Origin: Variovorax beijingensis
GTDB taxonomy: Bacteria > Pseudomonadota > Gammaproteobacteria > Burkholderiales > Burkholderiaceae_C
DNA: 64,000 bases
Assembly: GCF_007828835.1 (NCBI RefSeq)
Contig: NZ_VIVL01000006.1
Location: 348,110 to 412,109, forward strand
Direction: 5' to 3'
This document shows positions 34,365-43,900 of the stretch, piece after piece (within the stretch, counting starts at the first letter, position 1; every line of letters starts with the position of its first letter). The notes beneath the pieces are model-generated. The model worked only from the letters and a program-made list of their open reading frames with translations, ran no database searches and was not told the DNA's origin. The position numbers and the translations under genes were made by a program.

Positions 34365-34667
34365 TCAGTCCAGGCCGAAGTGCGCGCGCAGCGCTGTGCA
34401 GAAATCTTGCGTGCCGCTGAGCGAGAAGGTCACCGTGTCCAGCTCCGGCGCTTCGCGGGCCTGCTGCAGATCGAAGTCCCAGGCTGCCCCGTCGTCGAGC
34501 GCGCCGCGCGCATCGGGAAAGGTGGCATCGGCCCAGGCCAGCACCTGGGCGATCTCGGCAAGCACTTCGTGTGTTCTTGCAGGCACGGTCGAGGCCATGG
34601 CATCGAAGGTTCCGTGGCCCTCGGTGTCTTCGCTGTAGTCGAAATCCAGGTAGCGCAGTTCGGTCAT
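34365..34667 (-). CDS. Unknown small acidic protein coupled to hpnE
   Basis: A 100-residue acidic protein (MTELRYLDFDYSEDTEGHGT...) with no signal or membrane segment. Its ATG overlaps the hpnE stop by four bases, so it is made with the squalene enzymes. The repeated AMASTVPARTHEVLAEIAQVL segment looks helical. I do not recognise a family or a catalytic motif. A role linked to hopanoid or squalene synthesis is suggested by coupling only. Confidence 0.7.
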   Translation of the reverse strand: MTELRYLDFDYSEDTEGHGTFDAMASTVPARTHEVLAEIAQVLAWADATFPDARGALDDGAAWDFDLQQAREAPELDTVTFSLSGTQDFCTALRAHFGLD

Positions 34668-35923
34668 GGTGTTGTCGATGCCTTGGCAGCGGCCAGTCCG
34701 CTCAGGACCGCGCCTTCGAGTGTCGCAGGGTAGGGGCCTTCGGTGTAGTCGCCGCAGGCTTGCAGGCCGGGTGCGATGCGCATCGGCGGCCGTGCGAGCG
34801 CGGGCACGCAGGCGAAGGTGGCGCGCTTTTCGACCACGGTCTGCACGATCTGCAGCGACGTCTGGCCGAGCTGCGCGGCGGCTTGCGCAAGCGCCTGCTG
34901 CTCCAGCGTTTCGCGCGGCGTCTCGTTCGCGCTCACCACCAGGGCAAGCACGCCTTCCGGCCCGCCCAGCTGGCCGCGATCGAACACGAATTGCGCCGGT
35001 GCAGTGGCGGGATGGCTGCGCAGCGCCAGCATCGGCTGCGCAAGCGGCGAGGCGCCGCGCACGTAGATGGTGGCAATGGCCTCGAAGCGCAGGGCTTCGG
35101 TGGTTTCGCGCCAGCGCTGCGCCGCCGCGCCGGACGCGCGCACGAGCCGCGCCGCGTCCCAGGGCGCGCACGCCAGAACGACGTGGTCGAAATGCTCGCC
35201 GTCGACCCGCCATGCCGCGCCTTCGGGCGAGATGGCGTGCACGCGCGTGCCGATGCGCAGCGTTGTGCCGTGCTGCGCGAGCCACGCCAGGGCCGCATCG
35301 GGAAAGAGCGCGCCCAGGTCGACGCGCGGCAGCAGCAGGTCGGCGCCGCCGCTGCCGCTGAAGAGGGCGTCGTGCAGCACCCGCAGGAACACCTCGCCGC
35401 TCGACTGATCGATCGGCGTGTTGAGCGCGGAAACGCACAGCGGCTCGATCAGCTCTTCCATCACGCGCGGCGTGAGGCCGGTGCAGAGCGCGGCCACGGT
35501 GGTGCCGGCGGCGCAGCGGAATCCGGCGAGGCGCCATTGCACGGCGGTGCGCAGCAGCGTGGACTTGTCCCGCCATGACCAGCCGCGCGCCGTGAAGATG
35601 CCCGCCAGCAGGTCGAGCGGCGCGGGCAGCCGGGGCAGCTTCAGGCCGCCGCCATCGGCAAAGCGCAGCGAGAGCGGCAGCCGCAGCAGGGCCCGGTCGA
35701 CATCGACGCCCACTTCGCGCATCAGCCTGAGCGTTGCGGTGTAGGCGCCGATCAGGATGTGCTGCCCGTTGTCGAGCACCAGCCCATGCATGTGGTCGAC
35801 CCGCCGCGCGCGCCCGCCCGCCATGTGCGCCGCTTCATAAAGCGTCACGGCATGGCCGAGGCGCCTGGCTTCGACGGCGCAGGCGAGGCCGGCCCAGCCG
35901 GCGCCGACGACGGCTGTTCTCAA
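34664..35923 (-). CDS. hpnE: Hydroxysqualene dehydroxylase HpnE (FAD-dependent desaturase-like)
   Basis: Reduces hydroxysqualene to squalene, the last step of the bacterial HpnCDE route from farnesyl diphosphate. The N-terminal FAD-binding motif is AVVGAGWAGLACAVEARRLGH, followed by LYEAAHMAGGRARR and LDNGQHILIGAY, as in HpnE. The start is probably the TTG at 35921-35923, which forms TTGA with the hpnD stop and places the Rossmann motif right at the N-terminus. An ATG at 35950 in frame would add nine residues and overlap hpnD by 31 bases. About 419 residues. Confidence 0.93.
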   Translation of the reverse strand: MRTAVVGAGWAGLACAVEARRLGHAVTLYEAAHMAGGRARRVDHMHGLVLDNGQHILIGAYTATLRLMREVGVDVDRALLRLPLSLRFADGGGLKLPRLPAPLDLLAGIFTARGWSWRDKSTLLRTAVQWRLAGFRCAAGTTVAALCTGLTPRVMEELIEPLCVSALNTPIDQSSGEVFLRVLHDALFSGSGGADLLLPRVDLGALFPDAALAWLAQHGTTLRIGTRVHAISPEGAAWRVDGEHFDHVVLACAPWDAARLVRASGAAAQRWRETTEALRFEAIATIYVRGASPLAQPMLALRSHPATAPAQFVFDRGQLGGPEGVLALVVSANETPRETLEQQALAQAAAQLGQTSLQIVQTVVEKRATFACVPALARPPMRIAPGLQACGDYTEGPYPATLEGAVLSGLAAAKASTTP

Positions 35924-36759
35924 ATGCGCCCCAACGCTTGGACCTTCCATGCGAGCCAGAACTTGCGCACCGGCGTCAGGCTTACGCGCTGGTTCAGCAC
36001 CTGGAAGTCGTCGCGCTCGATCTCGCGCAGCAGCGTGCGGTAGATGCTGGCCATCATGAGGCCGGGCTTCTGTGCGCGGCGGTCCGCGGCGGGCAGCAGG
36101 GCGAGGGCTTCGTCATACGCCGCATGCGCGCGCTCGGCCTGGAACTTCATGAGCGCCACGAAGCGCTCCGAATGCACCCGGTTGAGAATCTCGTGCGCCT
36201 TGACGTCGAATTTCTGCAGCTCGTTCACTGGCAGGTAGATGCGGCCGCGCAGGGCGTCCTCGCCCACGTCGCGGATGATGTTGGTGAGCTGCAGCGCCAG
36301 GCCGAGCTTGTGCGCATAGGCGGTGGTCTGCGGATCGGTCTGGCCGAAGATGCGCGCCGCGACTTCGCCCACCACGCCGGCCACCAGGTGGCAGTAGCGC
36401 GCGAGGCCGGGAAAGTCGAGGTAGCGGGTCTGCTCGAGGTCCATCTGGCAGCCGTCGATCACCTCGTTGAGCTGGCCGGGCTCGATGCCGTAGGTGGCGG
36501 CATGCGGCACCAGCGCCTGCATCACGGGATGGCGCGGCGGGCCCGCAAAGGATTGCGCCACCTCGGTGCGCCACCAGGCCAGCTTGGTCGCGGCCACGCC
36601 GGGGTCGCTGACCTCGTCGACCACGTCGTCGATCTCGCGGCAGAAGGCATAGAAGGCCGTGATCGCGGCGCGCCGCGGCTTGGGAAGGAACAGAAACGCG
36701 TAATAGAAACTGCTGCCCGAGGCGGCGGCCTTGTCTTGTACGTATTGCTCGGGAGTCAT
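35920..36759 (-). CDS. hpnD: Presqualene diphosphate synthase HpnD
   Basis: Condenses two farnesyl diphosphates to presqualene diphosphate. The 279-residue protein carries both aspartate-rich motifs of the squalene/phytoene synthase fold: REIDDVVDEV near residues 50-59 and LTNIIRDVGEDALRGRIYLP near 160-180 (in part). Its start overlaps the hpnC stop as ATGA. HpnC, HpnD and HpnE together replace the eukaryotic squalene synthase. Confidence 0.94.
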   Translation of the reverse strand: MTPEQYVQDKAAASGSSFYYAFLFLPKPRRAAITAFYAFCREIDDVVDEVSDPGVAATKLAWWRTEVAQSFAGPPRHPVMQALVPHAATYGIEPGQLNEVIDGCQMDLEQTRYLDFPGLARYCHLVAGVVGEVAARIFGQTDPQTTAYAHKLGLALQLTNIIRDVGEDALRGRIYLPVNELQKFDVKAHEILNRVHSERFVALMKFQAERAHAAYDEALALLPAADRRAQKPGLMMASIYRTLLREIERDDFQVLNQRVSLTPVRKFWLAWKVQALGRI

Positions 36760-37667
36760 CGGAGGGGCGCTTTCATGGGCCGCAATTGTCTCCGCATCCG
36801 CAGGGCCCGCCAGGCCAGCAGCGGCGCATCGGCCTTGCCGATTTTCGGGCGCTGCGAAAAGGTGTCGAAGCCCAGGTCCTCGATCTTGTCGAGAATGCGC
36901 AGGCCGCCCTGCACGACGAAGCGCAGCTCCCAGCCGGCGCGGCCGGGCAGGCGATGGACCAGCGGCGCGCCCTGCATCATCAGCTCCCGCGCCCAGGCGC
37001 TTTCGACGGCAATCAGGTTGATGGCTTCCTGCGGGGGCGGCGCCTCGGCCAGCGGCATGAAGACCTTGAAGCTCTCGCGCGCCAGGCCGCGCCGGGCGCA
37101 GTCGGCGAGCGGCGGATAGAAGCGGCCGCGCGGCAGGTCCACGCTCGGGTCCTGCCAGAAATTAATGAGTTGCAGCGCACTGCAGATGGCGTCGCTTTGC
37201 GCCAGCGCCTGCGGGTCGTTCACGCCGTACAGATGCAGCAGCAGGCGGCCGACCGGATTGGCGGAGCGGCGGCAGTAGTCGAGCAGTTCGGCGCGGTCGG
37301 CATAGCTTGCGCCGTCGCGGGTCTTCTCGATGTCCTGCATGAAGGCGCTCAGCAGGTCGGCGAGCAGTTCTTCGGGGAGCTTGAACTGCGCGATGGTGTG
37401 GGCGAGTGGGCCGAACACCTGCGGCCAGCGCGAGGAGCGCGTCGCTTGGCCGCGCGCGGCCGCCGCCAGCTCTTCGCGGTAGGCGCGAAGATCGGCCAGC
37501 CGCTCGCCGGGCGAGGCATCGCCCTCGTCCGCGATGTCGTCCGCGGTTCGAGCGAAATGGTAGATCGCGGCAATCGGCGCGCGCAGATGCGGCGGGCACA
37601 GCCAGGAGGCCACGGGGAAGTTCTCGTAATGCGCCGGCGGCGCGGCAATGTGGGGTGGTGCAGGCAC
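36756..37667 (-). CDS. hpnC: Hydroxysqualene synthase HpnC
   Basis: Converts presqualene diphosphate to hydroxysqualene. The 303 residues begin with the HpnC-type HYENFPVASWLCP segment, followed by the first acidic motif RTADDIADEGD (about 41-51) and the second one in LINFWQDPSVDLPRGRFY. It is the first gene of hpnC-hpnD-hpnE and is divergent from kup with a 73-base gap. A squalene-hopene cyclase is not in the window, so the pathway's end product here is not shown. Confidence 0.93.
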   Translation of the reverse strand: MPAPPHIAAPPAHYENFPVASWLCPPHLRAPIAAIYHFARTADDIADEGDASPGERLADLRAYREELAAAARGQATRSSRWPQVFGPLAHTIAQFKLPEELLADLLSAFMQDIEKTRDGASYADRAELLDYCRRSANPVGRLLLHLYGVNDPQALAQSDAICSALQLINFWQDPSVDLPRGRFYPPLADCARRGLARESFKVFMPLAEAPPPQEAINLIAVESAWARELMMQGAPLVHRLPGRAGWELRFVVQGGLRILDKIEDLGFDTFSQRPKIGKADAPLLAWRALRMRRQLRPMKAPLR

Positions 37668-37740
37668 GCCGCGATTGTCCGCGACACGCGGCGCAGACTA
37701 TGCTCGCGGCGTTGCCGCCACCCCATTTCCCCATTTCTTC

Positions 37741-39663
37741 ATGAATCCACCGACGAAGGCTCCCGCCGCCCCGATTCCAACGACAGGCGAGGCGCCCCAT
37801 GCAGCCGGACCGGGCCTGATGATTGCCGCACTGGGGGTGGTGTTCGGCGACATCGGCACATCGCCGCTCTACGCCTTCAAGGAAACGCTGAACCCCGAGC
37901 ACGGCGTGGCGTTCACGCCCGACGCGGTGCTGGGGCTGCTCTCGTTGATCTTCTGGGGACTGATGTTCGTGGTCACGCTCAAGTACGTGGTGTTCGTGCT
38001 GCGCGCCGACCACGACGGCGAGGGCGGCATTCTTGCCCTGCAGGCGCTTGCGCGCAATGCGGCTGGGGGCCCGCGGACGCGGCCCTGGTTATGGAACGCC
38101 ATCGGGGTGCTCGGCCTCGTCGGCGCGGCCATGTTCTATGGCGACAGCCTCATCACGCCGGCCATCTCGGTGCTGTCGGCGGTCGAGGGGCTGGAGGTGC
38201 AGGCGCCGGTGCTGCAGCGGGTGGTGATCCCGATCACCATCCTGATCCTGCTCGGGCTCTTCGCGGTGCAGCGCAAGGGCACCGGTGCCGTGGGCAAGGT
38301 GTTCGGGCCGGTCATGCTGCTGTGGTTCCTGGTGCTGGCCGTCGCGGGCGGCTGGCAGGTGCTGCAGCATCCGCAGGTGCTGGCGGCGCTCGATCCGCGC
38401 CGGGCCATCGGCTTCCTTGTCGAGCACCGGCTGCAGTCGCTGGCGGTGCTGGGCGCGGTGTTTCTTGCCTTTACCGGCGGCGAGGCGCTGTATGCCGACA
38501 TGGGGCACTTCGGCGCGCGCTCGATCCGGCTTGCCTGGCTCTTCATCGCGCTGCCCGGGCTGGTGCTGAACTACTTCGGGCAGGGCGCGCTGGTGCTGGC
38601 GGAGCCTGCGGCCGTCGACAACCCCTTCTTCCGGCTCTTTCCTTCGTGGGGCGTCGTGCCGATGGTGGCGCTGGCCGCGATGGCGACCGTCATCGCGTCG
38701 CAGGCCGTGATCTCCGGCGCCTTTTCCCTTACCGTCCACGCCATGCGCATGGGCTACCTGCCGCGCATGCGCGTGGTGCAGACCTCGGGCTCGGCCATCG
38801 GCCAGGTCTACGTGCCGGTGGTCAACTGGCTGCTGATGACGGGTGTGCTGCTGCTGGTGCTGGGCTTTCGCAGTTCGGGCGCGCTGTCGGCGGCCTACGG
38901 CATTGCGGTGTCGATCACGATGGTGGCCACCACGCTGCTGGCGGGCGTCGTGGCCTGGGGGCTCTGGCGCTGGAACAGGGTGGCGGTGGTGCTCGGGGTG
39001 GCGGCTTTCGCCGCGGTGGACCTGACCTTCGTGGTGGCCAACAGCCTCAAGGTCGCCGAAGGCGGCTGGCTCACGCTGGCCGTGGCGGCGGGCGTGATGC
39101 TGCTGTTCACCACCTGGGCCAAGGGCCGCCGGCTGGGCCTGGAGGCGGCCGCGGCCGAAAGCATGCCGCTGAAGTCCTTCGTCGAATCGCTGGCGCTCAA
39201 CATGCCGCACCGCGTGCGCGGCACGGCCGTGTTCCTGAACGCCGATGCCACCGCCGTGCCCCATGCGCTGCTTCACAACCTCAAGCACAACCAGGTGCTG
39301 CACGAGCAGGTGATCGTGCTGCGGGTGCTGGCCTGCGACACGCCCCGCGTGGACGCGCGCCAGCGCATCGAGGCCGAGCAGCTGATGGATGGCATCTGGG
39401 TGGTCACGGCGCGCCACGGCTTCATGGAGCGGCCCGACGTGCCCGAATTCATCCGCATCCTCGCCTACCAGAAGACGCTGGCCATCGATTCGATGACCAC
39501 TTCCTACTTCGTCTCGCGCGCCTCGGTGGGGGAGGAGAACCTGCCCGGCATGAACCCGGTGCGGCGCGCGCTCTTCGGCTGGCTGCAGCGCAACGCGGGC
39601 CGCGCGTCCGATTATTTCGAGCTGCCGGACAACCGGCTGGTCGAAATGGGGCAGAGGACCTGA
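37741..39663 (+). CDS. kup: Low-affinity potassium uptake protein Kup
   Basis: Proton-coupled K+ transporter of the KUP/HAK family. The 640-residue protein has the family start ALGVVFGDIGTSPLYAFKE near residues 30-48, twelve predicted membrane segments, the conserved GEALYADMGHFG segment and a C-terminal cytoplasmic domain of about 180 residues. The ATG at 37741 follows an AT-rich run after the divergent hpnC start. It stands alone, with its own promoter presumed in the 73-base gap. Confidence 0.95.
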   Translation: MNPPTKAPAAPIPTTGEAPHAAGPGLMIAALGVVFGDIGTSPLYAFKETLNPEHGVAFTPDAVLGLLSLIFWGLMFVVTLKYVVFVLRADHDGEGGILALQALARNAAGGPRTRPWLWNAIGVLGLVGAAMFYGDSLITPAISVLSAVEGLEVQAPVLQRVVIPITILILLGLFAVQRKGTGAVGKVFGPVMLLWFLVLAVAGGWQVLQHPQVLAALDPRRAIGFLVEHRLQSLAVLGAVFLAFTGGEALYADMGHFGARSIRLAWLFIALPGLVLNYFGQGALVLAEPAAVDNPFFRLFPSWGVVPMVALAAMATVIASQAVISGAFSLTVHAMRMGYLPRMRVVQTSGSAIGQVYVPVVNWLLMTGVLLLVLGFRSSGALSAAYGIAVSITMVATTLLAGVVAWGLWRWNRVAVVLGVAAFAAVDLTFVVANSLKVAEGGWLTLAVAAGVMLLFTTWAKGRRLGLEAAAAESMPLKSFVESLALNMPHRVRGTAVFLNADATAVPHALLHNLKHNQVLHEQVIVLRVLACDTPRVDARQRIEAEQLMDGIWVVTARHGFMERPDVPEFIRILAYQKTLAIDSMTTSYFVSRASVGEENLPGMNPVRRALFGWLQRNAGRASDYFELPDNRLVEMGQRT

Positions 39664-39680
39664 CGACCCCCGAATCGCGA

Positions 39681-39709
39681 TTGACAGCCCCTGAGGTTTA
39701 CCCTAAATT
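39681..39709 (+). promoter_or_regulatory. Sigma-70 promoter of the second RND efflux operon
   Basis: -35 TTGACA at 39681-39686, a 17-base spacer and -10 TAAATT at 39704-39709. This is close to the ideal housekeeping promoter and implies strong basal transcription unless repressed. The start would be near 39716, 44 bases upstream of the MFP gene. Confidence 0.65.
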
Positions 39710-39730
39710 ACTAACCAGTGGGTCAGTAAT
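39707..39730. promoter_or_regulatory. Operator-like inverted repeat over the RND promoter -10 and start site
   Basis: ATTACTAACC (39707-39716) and GGTCAGTAAT (39721-39730) are inverted copies with one mismatch, spaced by four bases. The dyad overlaps the -10 box and the predicted start, the position for a TetR-type repressor. No repressor gene is adjacent; kup lies upstream and the pump downstream. Confidence 0.6.
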
Positions 39731-39759
39731 GACCGGGTTCGACCTTTCTAGGGTGTCTC

Positions 39760-40953
39760 ATGACTGCCTCTTCCGGCTTTTCTCCTCTTGCCCGCGGTGC
39801 CGCCTGGCTGCTGCTTCCCGCCTTGTTCCTGGCCGGCTGTTCGCAGTCGAAGCCGGCCGAGGAACCTGTGCGCGCGGTCAAGCTGGTGACCGTGGGCACC
39901 AGCGATTTCGAGGCCCAGCCCGAGTTCTCGGCCGAAGTCCGGGCGCGCGTCGAATCCCGGCTGGGCTTCCGCGTGGCGGGCAAGATCACCAGGCGCCAGG
40001 CCGAGCTCGGCCAGCACGTGCAGGCCGGCCAGGTGCTGGCCCAGCTGGATCCGCAGGACTACCGGCTGGCCGCTGAAGCGGCGCGCGCGCAGCTGGCGGC
40101 GGCCCAGACCAACCGCGATCTCGCGGCGGCCGATCTCAAGCGCTATACCGAATTGCGTGCGCAGAACTTCATCAGCGGGGCCGAGCTGGAACGCCGCGAA
40201 TCCACCTGGAAGGCCGCGCAGGCGCAGCTCGAGCAGGCACAGGCCCAGCTTTCCTCGCAGGGCAACCAGGCCAGCTACACCACGCTGGTGGCCGACGTGG
40301 CCGGCATCATCACCGCGATCGAAGCCGAGCCCGGGCAGGTGGTGCAGGCGGGAACGCCCGTCGTGCGCATTGCGCAGGATGGCGCGCGCGACGTGGTGTT
40401 CGCGGTGCCCGAAGACCGCGCCGCGCTGATCAAGCCCGGCTCGCCGGTCACGGTGCGCGGCTGGTCGGGCGGCAGCGAGCTGCAGGGCCAGGTGCGCGAG
40501 GTGGCGGCCAGCGCGGACGCGGTCACGCGCACCTACGCGGTCAAGGTGGCGATCGACGCCGCCACCTCGCCGGCGCTCGGCGCCACCGTGTACGCCCGCC
40601 CGCAGGCGCTGGCACGCACCGGCGGCGCGGTCATGAAGCTGCCGACCAGCGCATTGCGCCAGGAAGGCAAGGGCACCTCGGTCTGGGTGCTCGACAAGCC
40701 GACCATGACGGTGCGATCGCAGCCCGTGCAGGTGGTCACGGCCGACGGCAACGAGGCTGTGATCGGCGCCGGGCTCACGCCCGGCATGATGGTCGTGGCC
40801 GCGGGCGTGCACGTGCTCTCGCCGGGGCAGAAGGTCACCATCTACCAGTCGAAGGAGGCTGCAGCGGCAGCCGCCAACGCGAAGGAATCGGCGCAGCCGG
40901 TCGAGGCCGTGGCGGCCACGAAGAAGGAGATCGCTGCAGGTGCTTCCAAATGA
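39760..40953 (+). CDS. RND efflux periplasmic adaptor lipoprotein (MFP)
   Basis: A 397-residue adaptor with a lipoprotein signal: hydrophobic run LARGAAWLLLPALFLAGC, lipidation at Cys 27. The two lipoyl halves (GFRVAGKITRRQAELGQHVQ near 68-87; ADVAGIITAIEAEPGQVV) flank a coiled-coil hairpin. The C-terminus is Ala/Lys-rich. It overlaps the permease gene by four bases. No outer membrane channel gene follows, so the pair must use one from elsewhere. Confidence 0.92.
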   Translation: MTASSGFSPLARGAAWLLLPALFLAGCSQSKPAEEPVRAVKLVTVGTSDFEAQPEFSAEVRARVESRLGFRVAGKITRRQAELGQHVQAGQVLAQLDPQDYRLAAEAARAQLAAAQTNRDLAAADLKRYTELRAQNFISGAELERRESTWKAAQAQLEQAQAQLSSQGNQASYTTLVADVAGIITAIEAEPGQVVQAGTPVVRIAQDGARDVVFAVPEDRAALIKPGSPVTVRGWSGGSELQGQVREVAASADAVTRTYAVKVAIDAATSPALGATVYARPQALARTGGAVMKLPTSALRQEGKGTSVWVLDKPTMTVRSQPVQVVTADGNEAVIGAGLTPGMMVVAAGVHVLSPGQKVTIYQSKEAAAAAANAKESAQPVEAVAATKKEIAAGASK

Positions 40954-43900
40954 CGGAAGGCGCAGCAACCACCGCCACCAAGCCCGCCGGCTTCAATCTT
41001 TCCAAATGGGCGCTGGACCACGCGCCCCTCACGCGCTACCTGATGGTGGTGCTGATGGTGCTGGGCGCCTTCGCGTACTTCCAGCTCGGCCAGGACGAAG
41101 ACCCGCCGTTCACCTTCCGGGCCATGGTGGTTCGCACCTACTGGCCCGGCGCCACCGCGCAGCAGGTGGCCGAGCAGGTCACCGACAAGCTCGAGCGCAC
41201 GCTGCAGGAGGCGCCGTATGCCGACAAGATCCGCAGCTATTCGAAGCCGGGCGAGTCGCAGATCATCTTCCAGATCAAGGACTCGTCCAAGGCCGCCGAC
41301 GTGGCCAACGTCTGGTACACGGTGCGCAAGAAGGTCGGCGACATGCGCAACACGCTGCCGCCGGGCGTGCAGGGCCCCTTCTTCAATGACGATTTCGGCG
41401 ATGTCTACGGCGTGATCTACGCGCTGGAGAGCGAAGGCTTCAGCCCGGCCGAACTCAAGACCCTGGCCGACGAGGTGCGCCAGCAGCTGCTGCGCGTGAA
41501 GGACGTGGCCAAGGTCGACCAGTTCGGCGTGCAGGACCAGAAGGTCTACATCGAGATCTCGCAGAAGCGCGTCGCGCAGCTGGGGCTGGACTTCAACGCG
41601 GTGCTGGCCCAGCTCGGCTCGCAGAACGCGATCGAGAGCGCGGGCACGATCCAGTCGCCGCTCGACGTGGTGCAGGTGCGCGTGGGCGGGCAGTTCACCA
41701 GCGTCGAGCAATTGCGCGAGATGCCGATCCGCGGCAGCTCGGGCAACCAGCTCAGGCTCGGCGACATTGCCGAGATCCACCGCGGCTACATCGATCCGCC
41801 GGCCGTGAAGGTGCATCACCAGGGCAAGGAGGTCGTTGCGCTCGGCGTTTCCATGGCCAAGGGCGGCGACATCATCGCGCTGGGCAAGGCGCTGCGTGCC
41901 ACCACCGCGCAGATCGACCAGCGCCTGCCGGCCGGCGTGAAGCTCGCGCAGGTGCAGGACCAGCCGGTGTCGGTGTCCAGCTCGGTCAATGAATTCGTCG
42001 GCGTGTTGATCGAGGCCGTGGCCATCGTGCTGGCCGTGAGCATCATCTCGCTGGGCCTGCACAAGGGCGGGCGCTTCGGCTGGTACATCGACATCCGCCC
42101 GGGGCTGGTGGTGGCCATCACGATCCCGCTGGTGCTGGCCGTGACCTTCCTGTCCATGAACTACTTCGGCATCGGGCTGCACAAGATATCGCTGGGGTCG
42201 CTGATCATCGCGCTCGGCCTGCTGGTGGACGACGCCATCATCGCGGTCGAGATGATGGTGCGAAAGATGGAGGAGGGCTACGACAAGGTGCGCGCCGCCA
42301 CCTTCGCCTACGACGTGACGGCCAAGCCGATGCTGACCGGCACGCTCATCACCGCCGCGGGCTTCCTGCCGATCGGCATCGCCAAGTCGGTCACGGGCGA
42401 ATACACCTTCGCGATCTTCGCGGTGACGGTGATTGCGCTGGTGCTGTCGTGGATCGTCTCCGTGTACTTCGTGCCCTACCTGGGCACGCTGCTGCTCAAG
42501 GTCAAGCCGCACGACCCCGATGCACCGCCGCACGAACTGTTCGACACGCCGTTCTACAACAACTTCCGCCGCGCCGTGAACTGGTGCGTGCAGCACCGCT
42601 GGCTGACCATCGGCGCCACGGTGCTGATCTTCGCGCTCGGCATCGTGGGCATGGGCAAGGTGCAGCAGCAGTTCTTCCCGGATTCGAGCCGGCCGGAGAT
42701 CATGGTGGACATCTGGTTCCCCGAAGGCACCTCGTTCGCGGCCAACGAAGAGGTCGCCAAGCGCGTCGAGCAGCGCATCATGAAGGAAGAGGGCGTGAAG
42801 ACGGTCAGCACCTGGATCGGCTCCGGCGTGCCGCGCTTCTACCTGCCGCTGGACCAGGTCTTTCCGCAGACCAACGTCTCGCAGCTCATCGTGCTGGCCA
42901 AGGACCTGAAGGTGCGGGAGACCTTGCGCATCAAGCTGCCGGCGCTGCTGGCGCAGGAATTCCCGGAGGTGCGCGGCCGCGTCAAGCTGCTGCCCAACGG
43001 GCCGCCGGTGCCGTACCCGGTGCAGTTCCGCGTGATCGGCACCGACCCCGCCCAGCTGCGCGCGCATGCCGACGAGGTCAAGGCCGTGCTGCGTGAGAAC
43101 GCCAACATGCGCGGCGTGAACGACAACTGGAACGAATCGGTCAAGGTGATCCGGCTCGAGGTCGACCAGGCCAAGGCGCGCGCGCTCGGCGTCACCAGCC
43201 AGGCGATCGCCCAGGCGTCCAAGACGATGTTCTCCGGCACCACCGTGGGCCAGTACCGCGAGAACGACCTGCTGATCGACATCGTGCTGCGCCAGTCGGC
43301 CGACGAGCGCGAGGCCATCTCGGACATCGGCAATGCCTACCTGCCCACGACCTCGGGCCGCTCCATCCCGCTGACGCAGATTGCCCGGCCGGTGTTCAGC
43401 TGGGAGCCCGGCGTGATGTGGCGCGAGAACCGCGACTACGCCATCACGGTGCAGGGCGACGTGGTCGAAGGCCTGCAGGGCGCCACGGTGACCGAGCAGC
43501 TGCTGCCGAAGCTGCGCCAGCTCGAGGCCGGCTGGCACGCGGCCGGCGAGGGCGGCTACCGCATCGAGGTGGCCGGCGCGGTCGAGGAGAGCAGCAAGGG
43601 CTCGGCGTCCATCGTGGCGGGCGTGCCGATCATGCTGTTCCTGGTGTTCACGCTGCTGATGCTGCAGCTGCACAGCTTCAGCCGCTCGCTGCTGGTGTTC
43701 ATCACCGGCCCGATGGGCATCGCCGGCGTGGCCGGTGCGCTGCTGCTGCTGAACCGGCCGTTCGGCTTCGTGGCGCTCCTGGGCGTGATCGCGCTGATGG
43801 GCATGATCCAGCGCAATGCGGTGATCCTGATCGACCAGATCGAGAGCGACCGCGAGGCCGGCGTGCCGGCCTGGGACGCGATCGTGGAATCGGCCGTGCG

